Part shown: one piece after another, positions 1 through 7,429 of the stretch
How positions within the stretch are numbered: position 1 is the stretch's first letter
How the letters are laid out: the number at the start of each line of letters is the position of its first letter
From: an uncultured Muribaculaceae bacterium
Lineage (GTDB): Bacteria > Bacteroidota > Bacteroidia > Bacteroidales > Muribaculaceae
Assembly: GCA_934675575.1 (NCBI GenBank)
Contig: CAKUQQ010000006.1
Span: 62,001 to 126,000 of the forward strand
Reading direction: 5' to 3'
Length of the DNA stretch: 64,000 bases
The notes under the pieces: model-generated
What the model was told of the DNA's origin: nothing
The model's database searches: none
Seen by the model: the letters and a program-made list of their open reading frames with translations, nothing else
Made by a program: the position numbers and the translations under genes

Positions 1-1262
1 TCATCTTCTAACAAAGAAGATGGGTTGAACTTACTGCCAGAGAACCAACGTTCAAGCACGCGTTGATAATTTGCTTGGGCAGTCTCTGGGTTTGAGCCAT
101 TGCTGTTTCTAGTCTCCCAGAACATATTCGAATCATGTCCGGACCAAAGACCAATAGATACACCTTTGTCAACAATATATGGCCAAGTCCCATTTTCTTT
201 TCCTACCTTATCAGATGTATAGGGTTCCTTTCCTTGCAGGTTAAAACCGGCATACAAGTCAAACGGGTTACGTCCATTATCTATTGCATATTCAACCGAA
301 GAATTGATGTAATCTTTAGAATATCCATAACTTTTCGTTGTTCCATTCCAGTTATAATTAAAGAAGAATGATGTACGTTTGTTATCTTCTTTTCCGAAAT
401 AGTCAATTGTAGTTGCATCAATACCATTATCAAATGTTGGAGCCCCAGTTCCATGAATTCCATCATACCAAATGTTTTCGGCAGAAAAACTTGGAACAGA
501 TTGATTTTTCTGGCTAAAATGCTTTGCAATGGCCTCATTTAAAGACTCAACAATTGTTAACTCTTTTTTATCCTGTGTATACCATTCAGAATTGTAACCA
601 ATTCCGTCCAACCCAAACCAATCAAGGTATTTTACCGTGCTTGAAGCATTATCATTCAAATCGTTAAACGTGTCCAACCATTTAGCTTCATCACTGGCAA
701 CCCATTTTTTATTATCTGCATCATACGCATAACCATCTAACTTAGAATTGTAGCCTATAGATGCTTGTGTAGTGACAGCGACTCCATTTTTGTGAGCCAC
801 ATCGACGAAGTTGCCTGGCACACGCATAAACGCATCAGTCCAAGTGCCCCATGTGCTCACATATTGCCACATCGAGAACATTTCTTCATTATAAAGGCCA
901 TCAGGTATTGTCGTATATGAAGAGTTAGCCATCGACTTTGAACCAATTGGTGTCCACATCAGCAGCTTTTTGCTGTACTTGGTATAGTCTTTGTTACTCT
1001 TGTCAAACTTCCACCAAGGAATAAAGTCAGGATTCACTTGCGTTTTGGCGTTGTAGAAACGAGCCTTTGGCTTAACACGCGAAATGTAGAAGTTGTCATC
1101 GGGAGAGTATGTATAATTCTTCCACTGTGACACCCTAAATTTACAGCCAGAATCTCCGACATTAATATCACCCGCCTTGAGGTATTGGGCGCTGACATTA
1201 GTTGCCGAGAATCCGAGACATGCTAAGAGCAATGCACTCTTAAATTTGGATTCAAATTTCAT
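1..1262 (-). CDS. GH85-like secreted endo-beta-N-acetylglucosaminidase (3' end beyond window)
   Basis: The reading frame is open from an ATG at 1262 to the window edge, giving 420 residues without a stop, so the C-terminus is missing. Residues 1-26 form a signal peptide ending near NVSAQ, so the protein is exported. The fold-level pattern is that of glycoside hydrolase family 85, which cleaves the chitobiose core of N-glycans: a barrel-strand segment DWFGLDGIGYNSEW holds an N-x-E pair (N224 and E226) matching the catalytic Asn/Glu pair of the family, followed by IWYDGIHGTG, a FFFNYNW segment and FDLYAGFNLQG, which resemble later GH85 strands. Family assignment is by motif memory, not by search; a related barrel family is possible. 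No SusC/SusD pair is visible on the dnaA side; any polysaccharide-utilisation partners would lie left of the window. Confidence 0.7.
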   Translation of the reverse strand, partial: MKFESKFKSALLLACLGFSATNVSAQYLKAGDINVGDSGCKFRVSQWKNYTYSPDDNFYISRVKPKARFYNAKTQVNPDFIPWWKFDKSNKDYTKYSKKLLMWTPIGSKSMANSSYTTIPDGLYNEEMFSMWQYVSTWGTWTDAFMRVPGNFVDVAHKNGVAVTTQASIGYNSKLDGYAYDADNKKWVASDEAKWLDTFNDLNDNASSTVKYLDWFGLDGIGYNSEWYTQDKKELTIVESLNEAIAKHFSQKNQSVPSFSAENIWYDGIHGTGAPTFDNGIDATTIDYFGKEDNKRTSFFFNYNWNGTTKSYGYSKDYINSSVEYAIDNGRNPFDLYAGFNLQGKEPYTSDKVGKENGTWPYIVDKGVSIGLWSGHDSNMFWETRNSNGSNPETAQANYQRVLERWFSGSKFNPSSLLED

Positions 1263-1466
1263 TTGTTGATTGATTTTATTAATTATTAAACATTTAAATG
1301 TATTGTTATCTAAAAATCCGGAAAGAAGGCTGCACAAACTAAACACTAAAAATATTCATACCTTCTATCCCGACCGTGTTTATTTTTGGCAACGTTTGTT
1401 TTTAGACATATTGGTTTTATTGCCCCACGTCGCCACCGGAGACATCATTCTGCATCACGCAGTCCG

Positions 1467-1492
1467 AAAAAGCCCACGGGTTCTCACCCGGC
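1467..1492 (-). terminator. Terminator-like hairpin in the GC-rich intergenic part
   Basis: Read on the minus strand, the stem CGGGT-GAGA-ACCCG (arms at 1477-1481 and 1486-1490, with a bulged outer GC extension) is followed by five T residues (1471-1467). It lies between dnaA and the GH85 gene, both on the minus strand, so it would end a transcript that starts inside the intergenic region or reads through from dnaA. The T tract is short, so this is a weak call. Confidence 0.3.
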
Positions 1493-1834
1493 AAAGCCAC
1501 ACGCCTAGTCATGTCCGCACTGTGGCGGCATGGCGCAGAGGGAGAGTCTGCCGTGTGTTAAAAAAGCAAAAAGTATGCAAGCGATATGCGTAGGCGGCAA
1601 CGCCGTGTGCGTATGATTCTGTGAGCCACAAATCCACTCACAGTCAAAAAGTTCTGCCGCTGCTAAGCACGCTATTGCGTACAATTCACCTTTCACCGGC
1701 AAAGTTATGAATAAATTTTAATATCAAAAAATAAAGTTAATTCTTTTTCACCCTTTTTCACCCGCCCCACCCCAACTACACCACACACCATAACACCCAC
1801 ACACACATCACCCCGTGCAATGCACCCAAAGCAC

Positions 1835-1946
1835 AAAAAAAGAGCCCCGGAGGGGCTCATATACCGTTTAACCCACGACAGAGGAGCGACAGCTCCGGTC
1901 GTGGGCATAAAGCCACAAAAGAATAACGCGTGCCAAAGGTACGCGT
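1835..1946. repeat. Three-hairpin intergenic repeat, copy A
   Basis: The copy contains three perfect stem-loops in a row: GAGCCCC-gga-GGGGCTC (1842-1858), CCCACGAC ... GTCGTGGG with an inner GGAGC/GCTCC stem (1872-1905), and ACGCGTgCC-aaa-GGtACGCGT (1926-1946). Copy B lies 152 bp to the right with the same order and nearly the same sequence; differences fall mostly in loops or keep pairing (GAGCCCC/GGGGCTC becomes AAGCCCC/GGGGCTT). On the minus strand the first hairpin is followed by T7 (1841-1835), so it also has the form of an intrinsic terminator for transcription leaving dnaA. Confidence 0.85.
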
Positions 1947-1988
1947 GTAACAACAGGCGCACCACACCACCACACAAACAAAAACGCA

Positions 1989-2097
1989 CAAAAAAGCCCC
2001 AGAGGGGCTTATATACCGTTTAACCCACGACAAAGGAGCGTAAGCTCCGGTCGTGGGCATAGCCCCACACAAAAAAACGCGTGCCAAAGGTACGCGT
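1989..2097. repeat. Three-hairpin intergenic repeat, copy B
   Basis: Second copy of the element: AAGCCCC-aga-GGGGCTT (1994-2010), CCCACGAC ... GTCGTGGG with inner GGAGC/GCTCC (2024-2057) and ACGCGTgCC-aaa-GGtACGCGT (2077-2097). The spacing to copy A is 152 bp. The stretch between hairpin 2 and hairpin 3 differs from copy A. The paired changes in the first stem indicate selection for structure rather than for a peptide. Confidence 0.85.
1990..2010 (-). terminator. dnaA: Probable dnaA terminator (hairpin 1 of repeat copy B)
   Basis: On the minus strand the stem AAGCCCC/GGGGCTT is followed directly by T6 (1995-1990). It lies about 120 nt downstream of the dnaA stop codon and is the first stem with a T tract after that gene, so it is the most likely dnaA terminator. 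The same hairpin recurs in repeat copy A. Confidence 0.6.
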
Positions 2098-2127
2098 ATA
2101 ACTATAGCCGTATGTATTATTGTGATT

Positions 2128-3519
2128 TTACTTTTTCAGGGCGTTTTCTATTTCACAGACCTCGTCCTTGAATTCTTTTTCCACGGTCAAGCGCTGCTCT
2201 ATCACCTTGCATGCGTGGAGCACTGTGGCATGATTGCGAGAAAGCCTTACTCCAATGTTAGTTGACGACAACTGTGTTTCTTTCTTTGCAAAATACATAA
2301 CCAACTGGCGAGCATCAGAAATTTCACGTTTACGTGATTTGCCATAGAGCAAGTCAGTCTCAATGTTGTAGTGCTTGGCAACTGTTTCGGCAATCGACTC
2401 AAACGTTATTGGCTTCTTACTTACCTTTATGGCATTTGCTATCACCAATTTAGCCAAATCAACATTTAAGTCTTGGTTCAGCATGGTGGCGTGTGCAAGC
2501 AGTGAAACCACTATGCCCTCAAGCTCGCGCACACTATCGGTTACGTTGTTGGCAATAAAGTCGAGAACATCGCTCGGTATCACAAGACCGTCTTGCATTG
2601 CTTTCTGGGCAAGCACATTGCGGCGCAAATTATAGTCAGGCTTTGACAATTCCACCGTTATTCCCCACTTGAAACGAGAAATCAGTCGTGGTATCATTCC
2701 GTCCATTTCAGAAGGGCGGCAATCACTCGACAGAATCAAGTGTTTCTGATTTTGATGCAGTTCGTTGAATATGTGGTAGAATGTGTTTTGTGTACCTGGT
2801 TTACCGGCAAACTCTTGCACGTCATCAAGAATCAGCACATCAATGCTCTGGTAGAAATTAATGAAATCATTAACCTTGTTGTTTCTTACGGCAGTGGTGT
2901 ATTGGCTCTCAAACACCCTGGCCGACACATAGAGAACTCGTGTGCGAGGATTCGCCTCTTTTATCTTGATTCCAATGGCTTGAATCAGGTGCGTTTTGCC
3001 CACACCAGTAGGGCCAAAAAGAAACAACGGATTAAACACCTTGCTGTTTGGGTCATTGGCGGCAATGGCCTTGCCAATGCTCACGGCAAGTTTGTTACTG
3101 TTGCTGCCGCAATAATTCTCAAATGTGTATTTCGGGTTGAGCTGAGGGTCTATATCATCAAGCGTTGGTCTGGCAAACGGATTGCCCGGTCTCTGCGACT
3201 GCTTGACATAAGAAGCCAATTGACTGTCGTTTGGTTGCATGGCTCTGATGCTTGTATTCGCAAGTTTATACGAATAAAGCAGCTTTTTAAACCCAAAACT
3301 TCCAAAGTATTTTCCTATTGCAGAGTTAACAATTGGTATATATTTGCCTTCAAGCTGTTCTACAAAATAAGGCGACGGCAAACCCAGAGTAAGCTCCCCA
3401 TTTTCAAACTTTAGAGCAACTATCTGTGAGAACCAAGCATCATATTGCTCAGCCTGAATATTGTCTCTGATGAAAGAGAGACATTTGTTCCACAAGTCAG
3501 ATAGTTGTTCTTTTGTCAT
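2128..3519 (-). CDS. dnaA: Chromosomal replication initiator protein DnaA
   Basis: DnaA binds DnaA boxes at the chromosomal origin, melts the duplex and loads the replicative helicase. The 463-residue product is full length. Domain I (about 1-85) is followed by a short linker, then the AAA+ domain from about residue 130 with Walker A GPTGVGKT (169-176) and Walker B ILDDVQ (about 230-235), and the C-terminal helix-turn-helix domain with the LSRNHATVLHACKVIEQ signature near residue 428. It is a single gene; dnaN and recF do not follow. The upstream 330 bp are AT-rich but I saw no cluster of TTATCCACA boxes, so the origin is not evident here. The closest promoter match upstream is CAATTTTG at 3544-3551, one base off the TAnnTTTG box. 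Confidence 0.97.
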   Translation of the reverse strand: MTKEQLSDLWNKCLSFIRDNIQAEQYDAWFSQIVALKFENGELTLGLPSPYFVEQLEGKYIPIVNSAIGKYFGSFGFKKLLYSYKLANTSIRAMQPNDSQLASYVKQSQRPGNPFARPTLDDIDPQLNPKYTFENYCGSNSNKLAVSIGKAIAANDPNSKVFNPLFLFGPTGVGKTHLIQAIGIKIKEANPRTRVLYVSARVFESQYTTAVRNNKVNDFINFYQSIDVLILDDVQEFAGKPGTQNTFYHIFNELHQNQKHLILSSDCRPSEMDGMIPRLISRFKWGITVELSKPDYNLRRNVLAQKAMQDGLVIPSDVLDFIANNVTDSVRELEGIVVSLLAHATMLNQDLNVDLAKLVIANAIKVSKKPITFESIAETVAKHYNIETDLLYGKSRKREISDARQLVMYFAKKETQLSSTNIGVRLSRNHATVLHACKVIEQRLTVEKEFKDEVCEIENALKK

Positions 3520-3855
3520 ATTTTAATCGAATTATTACAAGTACAAAATTGAACCAATAATTTTACAAAAAAAAACGGCTGGAAATTTGTTTTATAAGAA
3601 AAATTGTAAATATCTGTTTCTTAAAATGTTGTAACGATGGTTTCACACAAGCCTTATTCGCTTATCGTTTTTCTGTCAAGAGACTGCAAATCAACCAATT
3701 CACTTTCAGTTTTTCCGACAACACGAGGAAAAGAGGCATTGCTCCTTTCCTCGCATCGCTTTGTTTGAGGTGGCTTGAGCCAGCCTCTATATTCGTCTGC
3801 AATTTTTGTCGTTATTTAGAACGAATTCAAATAAGACAAGCGCGGCATTTTGCGT
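3520..3855. other. dnaA-mlaD intergenic region
   Basis: This 336-bp stretch separates two minus-strand genes. The dnaA-proximal half is AT-rich and holds the likely dnaA promoter. The other half holds a strong stem-loop at 3724-3753 (CGAGGAAA ... TTTCCTCG, extended by AGAGG/CTCC inside), downstream of mlaD. It has no T tract on either side, so it may be a transcript-end structure but is not a standard intrinsic terminator. No gene or RNA gene was recognised. Confidence 0.5.
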
Positions 3856-4764
3856 TTAAAACACTTTTATCGTCACATACTTTTTGGGGTTGCGCTTCAA
3901 ATCTGTCAGCAGAGAGTCGAGACTTGCTACAGTGCTTGTAGCGTTGTCATAGAGCTTCTTGTCATTCATCAGCAATCCGAGTGTTGACTTGTTGTCGTTA
4001 AGCTTTTGAGTGAGAACCTGCATGTTTGCAAGCGTTTTGTTCAGATTTTCAACCGTTGAGTCAAGAGGCATTTTAGCCATTGTGCCCGACAGCTGGTTCA
4101 GATTGCTGCTTGCGCTGTTGAGATTGCTGGTTATGCCATTCACGTTGCTCACTATGCCCGGCGCATTTTTGCCAAGCTGTGTCATAAGTCCGCTCAACTG
4201 CACTGAACTTTTCTCAAGCTCTTGAGTTATGCCGTCAAGCCGAGTAACCGATTTGTTGATTGCTGGGTTTGCCAAAATGGCGTTCACATTTGTCAAGATT
4301 GAGTCTATCTTGGGAAGAACGGCTATCAGCTGCGGCATCACATCTGATTCCACCTTGCCCATAAGCCCGGTTTCGTTGCGAGACTCAAGCACAGAGCCCA
4401 CGTCGTAGTAATCTTTAGCCTTGCTAAGCTGGATTGAGAGTTGAGCCGCGCCCAAAAGGTCAGAACCAAGCGACACCGTTGACCCAACAGGAATCCTAAG
4501 GTCTTTATTGAGGCTGAGCATAACCGAAATCTGGTTTGCCGAATAGTCGTAGTCTATTTCTTTAACGAGTCCTACCTTAAATCCGTTTATGGTCACTGGA
4601 GCCGAAACATTCAGCCCATCAACTTGTTCAAATTTCACATAATAGAAATTTGCCGGCTTAAATAAATTTATTCCTTTAAGATAATTAATCCCCCAATACA
4701 AAAGCCCTATGCTGATGATTACAACAATTGCAATTATTGAGTTCTTGTTGAGAAATGGTTTCAT
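3856..4764 (-). CDS. MlaD-family (MCE domain) lipid transport protein
   Basis: MCE-domain proteins of the MlaD type are membrane-anchored periplasmic substrate-binding subunits of ABC systems that move phospholipids between the two membranes of Gram-negative cells. A hydrophobic anchor lies at about residues 8-25 (SIIAIVVIISIGLLYWGINY), followed by the Bacteroidetes-typical GINLFKP and a single MCE domain (about 35-115: VDGLNVSAPVTINGFKVGLV). The remainder is a long helical region rich in Asn, Ser and Leu, typical of the C-terminal barrel helices. I chose the ATG at 4764 (302 residues) because it places the anchor close to the N-terminus; an in-frame ATG at 4806 would add 14 residues. The permease and ATPase partners are not adjacent. 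Confidence 0.88.
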   Translation of the reverse strand: MKPFLNKNSIIAIVVIISIGLLYWGINYLKGINLFKPANFYYVKFEQVDGLNVSAPVTINGFKVGLVKEIDYDYSANQISVMLSLNKDLRIPVGSTVSLGSDLLGAAQLSIQLSKAKDYYDVGSVLESRNETGLMGKVESDVMPQLIAVLPKIDSILTNVNAILANPAINKSVTRLDGITQELEKSSVQLSGLMTQLGKNAPGIVSNVNGITSNLNSASSNLNQLSGTMAKMPLDSTVENLNKTLANMQVLTQKLNDNKSTLGLLMNDKKLYDNATSTVASLDSLLTDLKRNPKKYVTIKVF

Positions 4765-4935
4765 ATTGTGTGCAATTAAATTTTTCAGAAACATTATTAT
4801 TTTCAAATTGCGAATTTAGCTCGTTTTTCCCAACTAAGACTGTTCTATCTGTACTAATGTATGGTATATTTCTGCTTTTTTAACAAACGCACTGCCCCAC
4901 TATTGTCAATTTCTTAGTTCTATGCCACACTCACG

Positions 4936-4972
4936 AAAAAAACAGGGAGAGAACTTTGCTGTCCTCTCCCTG
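4936..4972 (-). terminator. Intrinsic terminator after yraN
   Basis: On the minus strand CAGGGAGAG ... CTCTCCCTG (arms 4964-4972 and 4943-4951) is followed by T7 (4942-4936). It stands 17 nt downstream of the stop codon of the YraN gene. This is a textbook factor-independent terminator. Confidence 0.92.
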
Positions 4973-4989
4973 GCTGATTTCGTGTGGGT

Positions 4990-5367
4990 TTAGCGATATG
5001 TGCGTAAAGGCGGATAAAAGCAGCGCGGATAATAATCAATCTGGAAATTTCCCGGATTGCCTACCACTGTCACAACATCAAATTGAACTTCACGCTTCAA
5101 CTGATAGTAACCCATATACGCCCTGGCCGCATTGACCAAGTGCATGATTTTGGCTTTCGTTATTGCTTGTAGCGGCGAGAAATGCAAGTCAGTGGCACGT
5201 GTTTTCACCTCCACAATGTGCAAGCAGCCACCAGCCGATTCGGCTATTATATCCACTTCCAAATGCTGGAAACGCCAATTTCGTTCGCGGATTATCAGTC
5301 CTTTTCTGATAAGGAAATCGGCCGCGGCCTTTTCGCCCTCAGTTCCAAGCAAATTGTGTGATGCCAT
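4990..5367 (-). CDS. YraN family (UPF0102) nuclease-like protein
   Basis: YraN/UPF0102 proteins are small restriction-endonuclease-like proteins of unknown cellular role, related in fold to Holliday-junction resolvases. The 125-residue product carries the family hallmarks: N-terminal LGTEGEKAAADFLIRKG, then RNWRFQHLEVDIIAES and HIVEVKTRAT, which supply the E/D ... D ... E-x-K residues of the PD-(D/E)XK core (E37-D39 region and the EVK near residue 54). The C-terminal YYPRCF is also typical. It lies 82 bp after the galactose operon on the same strand, and its own terminator follows. Confidence 0.9.
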   Translation of the reverse strand: MASHNLLGTEGEKAAADFLIRKGLIIRERNWRFQHLEVDIIAESAGGCLHIVEVKTRATDLHFSPLQAITKAKIMHLVNAARAYMGYYQLKREVQFDVVTVVGNPGNFQIDYYPRCFYPPLRTYR

Positions 5368-5414
5368 TGCTTATAATATCGCTTTTTGCGCCTGCCATTA
5401 AAAAGCTGTTTTTT

Positions 5415-5447
5415 GAGCGGCTCACCTCAAAATAAGGTGCTAAGCTC
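5415..5447 (-). terminator. Weak hairpin after the galactose operon
   Basis: On the minus strand GAGC-TTAG-CACCT ... AGGTG-AGCC-GCTC forms a two-part stem just after the stop codon of the nucleotidyltransferase gene. It is followed by A6 and only later by a T5 run, so it is an imperfect terminator or an RNA-protecting 3' stem. Confidence 0.35.
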
Positions 5448-5449
5448 AA

Positions 5450-6358
5450 TCAAAACATCTTTTCTGGATAAACGCCTGTTTTGTGCAGTTCTGCGAATTT
5501 ATCTACAACGCCCTGACGGTCGGCGGCATAAGTCACGCCAAACCATTTTGAGTCGGTGGCAAGCACCTTAACAGTGGCCTCTTTGGTTTCAACGAGTTTG
5601 TTGATTACCGTTGGTATGAAAAACTCCGACTTCGGCTTGTTGATGTTCTCCTTCAAGAACTCCACAAAAGCTTTCTTGCTGTGGGCAAAATATTCAGGAG
5701 TGAAGCCCCAGAAGTTCATCGACACCGGAGTGCTTGGGTCAAGGTATTGCACTTTGCCATTCTCGTCCTCAAAGAAAATTTTGTGGTCGGCATCATAGCC
5801 AATGTTGGTTCTCTCCACGATAGATGTCAGGTTGCCATTTTCAGTTCCACACACGCCGCGAGCCACAGTTCCGCTCTCCGACATGGTATTGCCCACCTTG
5901 AAGCCAACCATGCTATACACATCTTTGCTGTCCTTCAAGCCCGATAGAAATTCGGCCATCACCTCAAAGCTGTTTCTGCCGTAATAGTCATCGGAATTGA
6001 TTATTGCAAAAGGTTCGTTTATCACATTCTCGCCCATGAGCAATGCGTGGTTAGTTCCCCAAGGCTTGGTTCTCTCTGCTGGGCAAGTGAAGCCCTCCGG
6101 AAGGTCGTTCAACGACTGGAACACCACAGCCGTAGGAATGTGGTTCTCATATTTCGACAAGATTTTCTTTCTGAATTCGTCCTCAAAATCTTTTCTTATC
6201 ACAAACACAACTTTGCCAAATCCACTTTTAATGGCATCATAAATGGAATAGTCCATAATGGTTTCTCCATGTGGGCCAAGACCATCGAGCTGCTTCAAAC
6301 CTCCATATCGGCTGCCCATGCCGGCAGCCAAAACAAACAGTGTTGGTTTCATTTTCAA
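5450..6358 (-). CDS. Sugar-phosphate nucleotidyltransferase, last gene of the galactose operon
   Basis: The 302-residue protein has a nucleotidyltransferase (Rossmann-like) fold: the N-terminal loop LAAGMGSRYGGLKQ replaces the usual GxGTRxxPxTK of RmlA/GalU enzymes, and the metal site follows at AIINSDDYYG. Such enzymes join a sugar-1-phosphate to a nucleotide. It is the third gene of a tight operon behind galK and galM (6-bp gap to galM), which suggests the substrate is galactose-1-phosphate or glucose-1-phosphate with UTP. Because neither galT nor galE is present, it may supply the step normally made by GalT; this is inference. Exact specificity cannot be read from the sequence. A second in-frame ATG lies two codons downstream. 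Confidence 0.85.
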   Translation of the reverse strand: MKMKPTLFVLAAGMGSRYGGLKQLDGLGPHGETIMDYSIYDAIKSGFGKVVFVIRKDFEDEFRKKILSKYENHIPTAVVFQSLNDLPEGFTCPAERTKPWGTNHALLMGENVINEPFAIINSDDYYGRNSFEVMAEFLSGLKDSKDVYSMVGFKVGNTMSESGTVARGVCGTENGNLTSIVERTNIGYDADHKIFFEDENGKVQYLDPSTPVSMNFWGFTPEYFAHSKKAFVEFLKENINKPKSEFFIPTVINKLVETKEATVKVLATDSKWFGVTYAADRQGVVDKFAELHKTGVYPEKMF

Positions 6359-6364
6359 TTATAT

Positions 6365-7408
6365 CTATTTAGTGCTAAATTTAAATTTAATTATACGTTT
6401 ATACTCGCTTCCCGACGAGAGTTCCTGACTTGGAAAATTCTTGTGGTTGGGAGCATCTGGCATGCCCTGGCACTCTATTGCCACACCGTCGTAGTCGTGA
6501 TAGCTGTGCCCCGACACGCTTTGTGGGCAACCATCGAGCCAGTTTCCCGTGTACACTTGAACTGCTGGCTGCGATGTCAGCACCTCAAGCACTCGGCCAG
6601 AAGCCTCGTCGTGCAGCGTTGCCACTTTTTTCACCTCGCCCTCGGTCCAGTCGTCAACAACCCAACAGTTGTCGTAGCCCTTGCCGTAGTTAAGCGCAGG
6701 AAAATCACACTTGATTTCGGCACCAAGTTTTTTGGCTGTGATGAAATCCATCGGCGTTCCCGCCACGGCAGCCATCTCGCCTGTTGGAATCAGAGTGTCG
6801 TCGGTGGGCAGATAGTGTGAGCAAGCCAACGTTAGTGTGTGGTTCAGCACACTGCCAAAGTCCTCACCGGCAAGGTTGAAGTACGTGTGATTTGTCAAGT
6901 TGACAATGGTTTTCTTGTCACACACAGCCGACAATTCCAAAGCAAGCTCGTTGTCGTCGCTGAATGTATATTTCGCCTTGACAATCATATTGCCGGGATA
7001 GTTCTCAAATCCATCGGCATTAAACAGCGAGAACACCACCGTCTCCCCCACCACTTCACTGTTCCAGATTTGGTTGCAGAAACCCTCTGGTCCTCCATGC
7101 AGTGCATTGGGTCCGTTGTTAATTCTCAACTGATATTTCACACCGTCTATTGCAAACTCACCCTTGGCTATTCTGTTGGCGTAGCGGCCTGGCACTTTTC
7201 CGGCACAAGGGCCGTCGTAGAAATAGTCTTCCACATTCTTGTAGCCCAGCACCACGTCGGCAAGTTTGCCGTTGCGGTCAGGCACTTCTATTGCCAGCAC
7301 ACCGGCGCCTATGGCCGACAGCTTCACACGGCAACCGTGGCTGTTTGTCATTGTATATACAGCCACGTCACCTTTTTGCGACTTGAAAATTTCTTTATCT
7401 ATTTTCAT
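6365..7408 (-). CDS. galM: Aldose 1-epimerase (galactose mutarotase)
   Basis: GalM interconverts alpha- and beta-galactose so that galactokinase can use the alpha form. The 347-residue product is of normal length. Family residues are visible: GRYANRIAKGEF (substrate-loop Arg), NGPNALHGGPEGF (His of the active site), LTNHTYFNLAG (second catalytic His) and the late AIECQGMPDAPNH, which carries the catalytic Glu. It lacks a signal peptide, so it is cytoplasmic. It lies 21 bp after galK and 6 bp before the nucleotidyltransferase gene, in one operon. Confidence 0.96.
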   Translation of the reverse strand: MKIDKEIFKSQKGDVAVYTMTNSHGCRVKLSAIGAGVLAIEVPDRNGKLADVVLGYKNVEDYFYDGPCAGKVPGRYANRIAKGEFAIDGVKYQLRINNGPNALHGGPEGFCNQIWNSEVVGETVVFSLFNADGFENYPGNMIVKAKYTFSDDNELALELSAVCDKKTIVNLTNHTYFNLAGEDFGSVLNHTLTLACSHYLPTDDTLIPTGEMAAVAGTPMDFITAKKLGAEIKCDFPALNYGKGYDNCWVVDDWTEGEVKKVATLHDEASGRVLEVLTSQPAVQVYTGNWLDGCPQSVSGHSYHDYDGVAIECQGMPDAPNHKNFPSQELSSGSEYKRIIKFKFSTK

Positions 7409-7429
7409 CTTCGCCGTGTTTTTTCAAGA

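Larger units (their letters stand above)
1263..2127. other. Non-coding stretch between dnaA and the GH85 gene
   Basis: This 865-bp stretch has no convincing gene; the short open frames in it lack start context and codon bias. From the GH85 side it holds an AT-rich leader (1263-1330, including the palindrome ACATTTAAATGT at 1290-1301), a GC-rich part at 1420-1690 with several short inverted repeats (for example CTGTGAG/CTCACAG at 1619-1643), a C/A-only low-complexity run at about 1750-1815, and two copies of a three-hairpin element at 1835-2097. Whether the GC-rich part is transcribed as an RNA cannot be told from sequence alone. Confidence 0.6.

Noticed and set aside
1820..2087. Small open frames across the hairpin repeats, coding similar peptides on the minus strand
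   Set aside because: The similarity comes from the duplicated palindromic DNA; changes between copies keep base pairing rather than amino acids.
2740..3414. A 224-codon plus-strand frame opposite dnaA
   Set aside because: Antisense shadow of the dnaA AAA+ domain; no start context or recognisable motif.
3520..3855. Replication origin next to dnaA
   Set aside because: The region is AT-rich but I found no cluster of DnaA boxes (TTATCCACA or close variants) and no DUE-like repeats.
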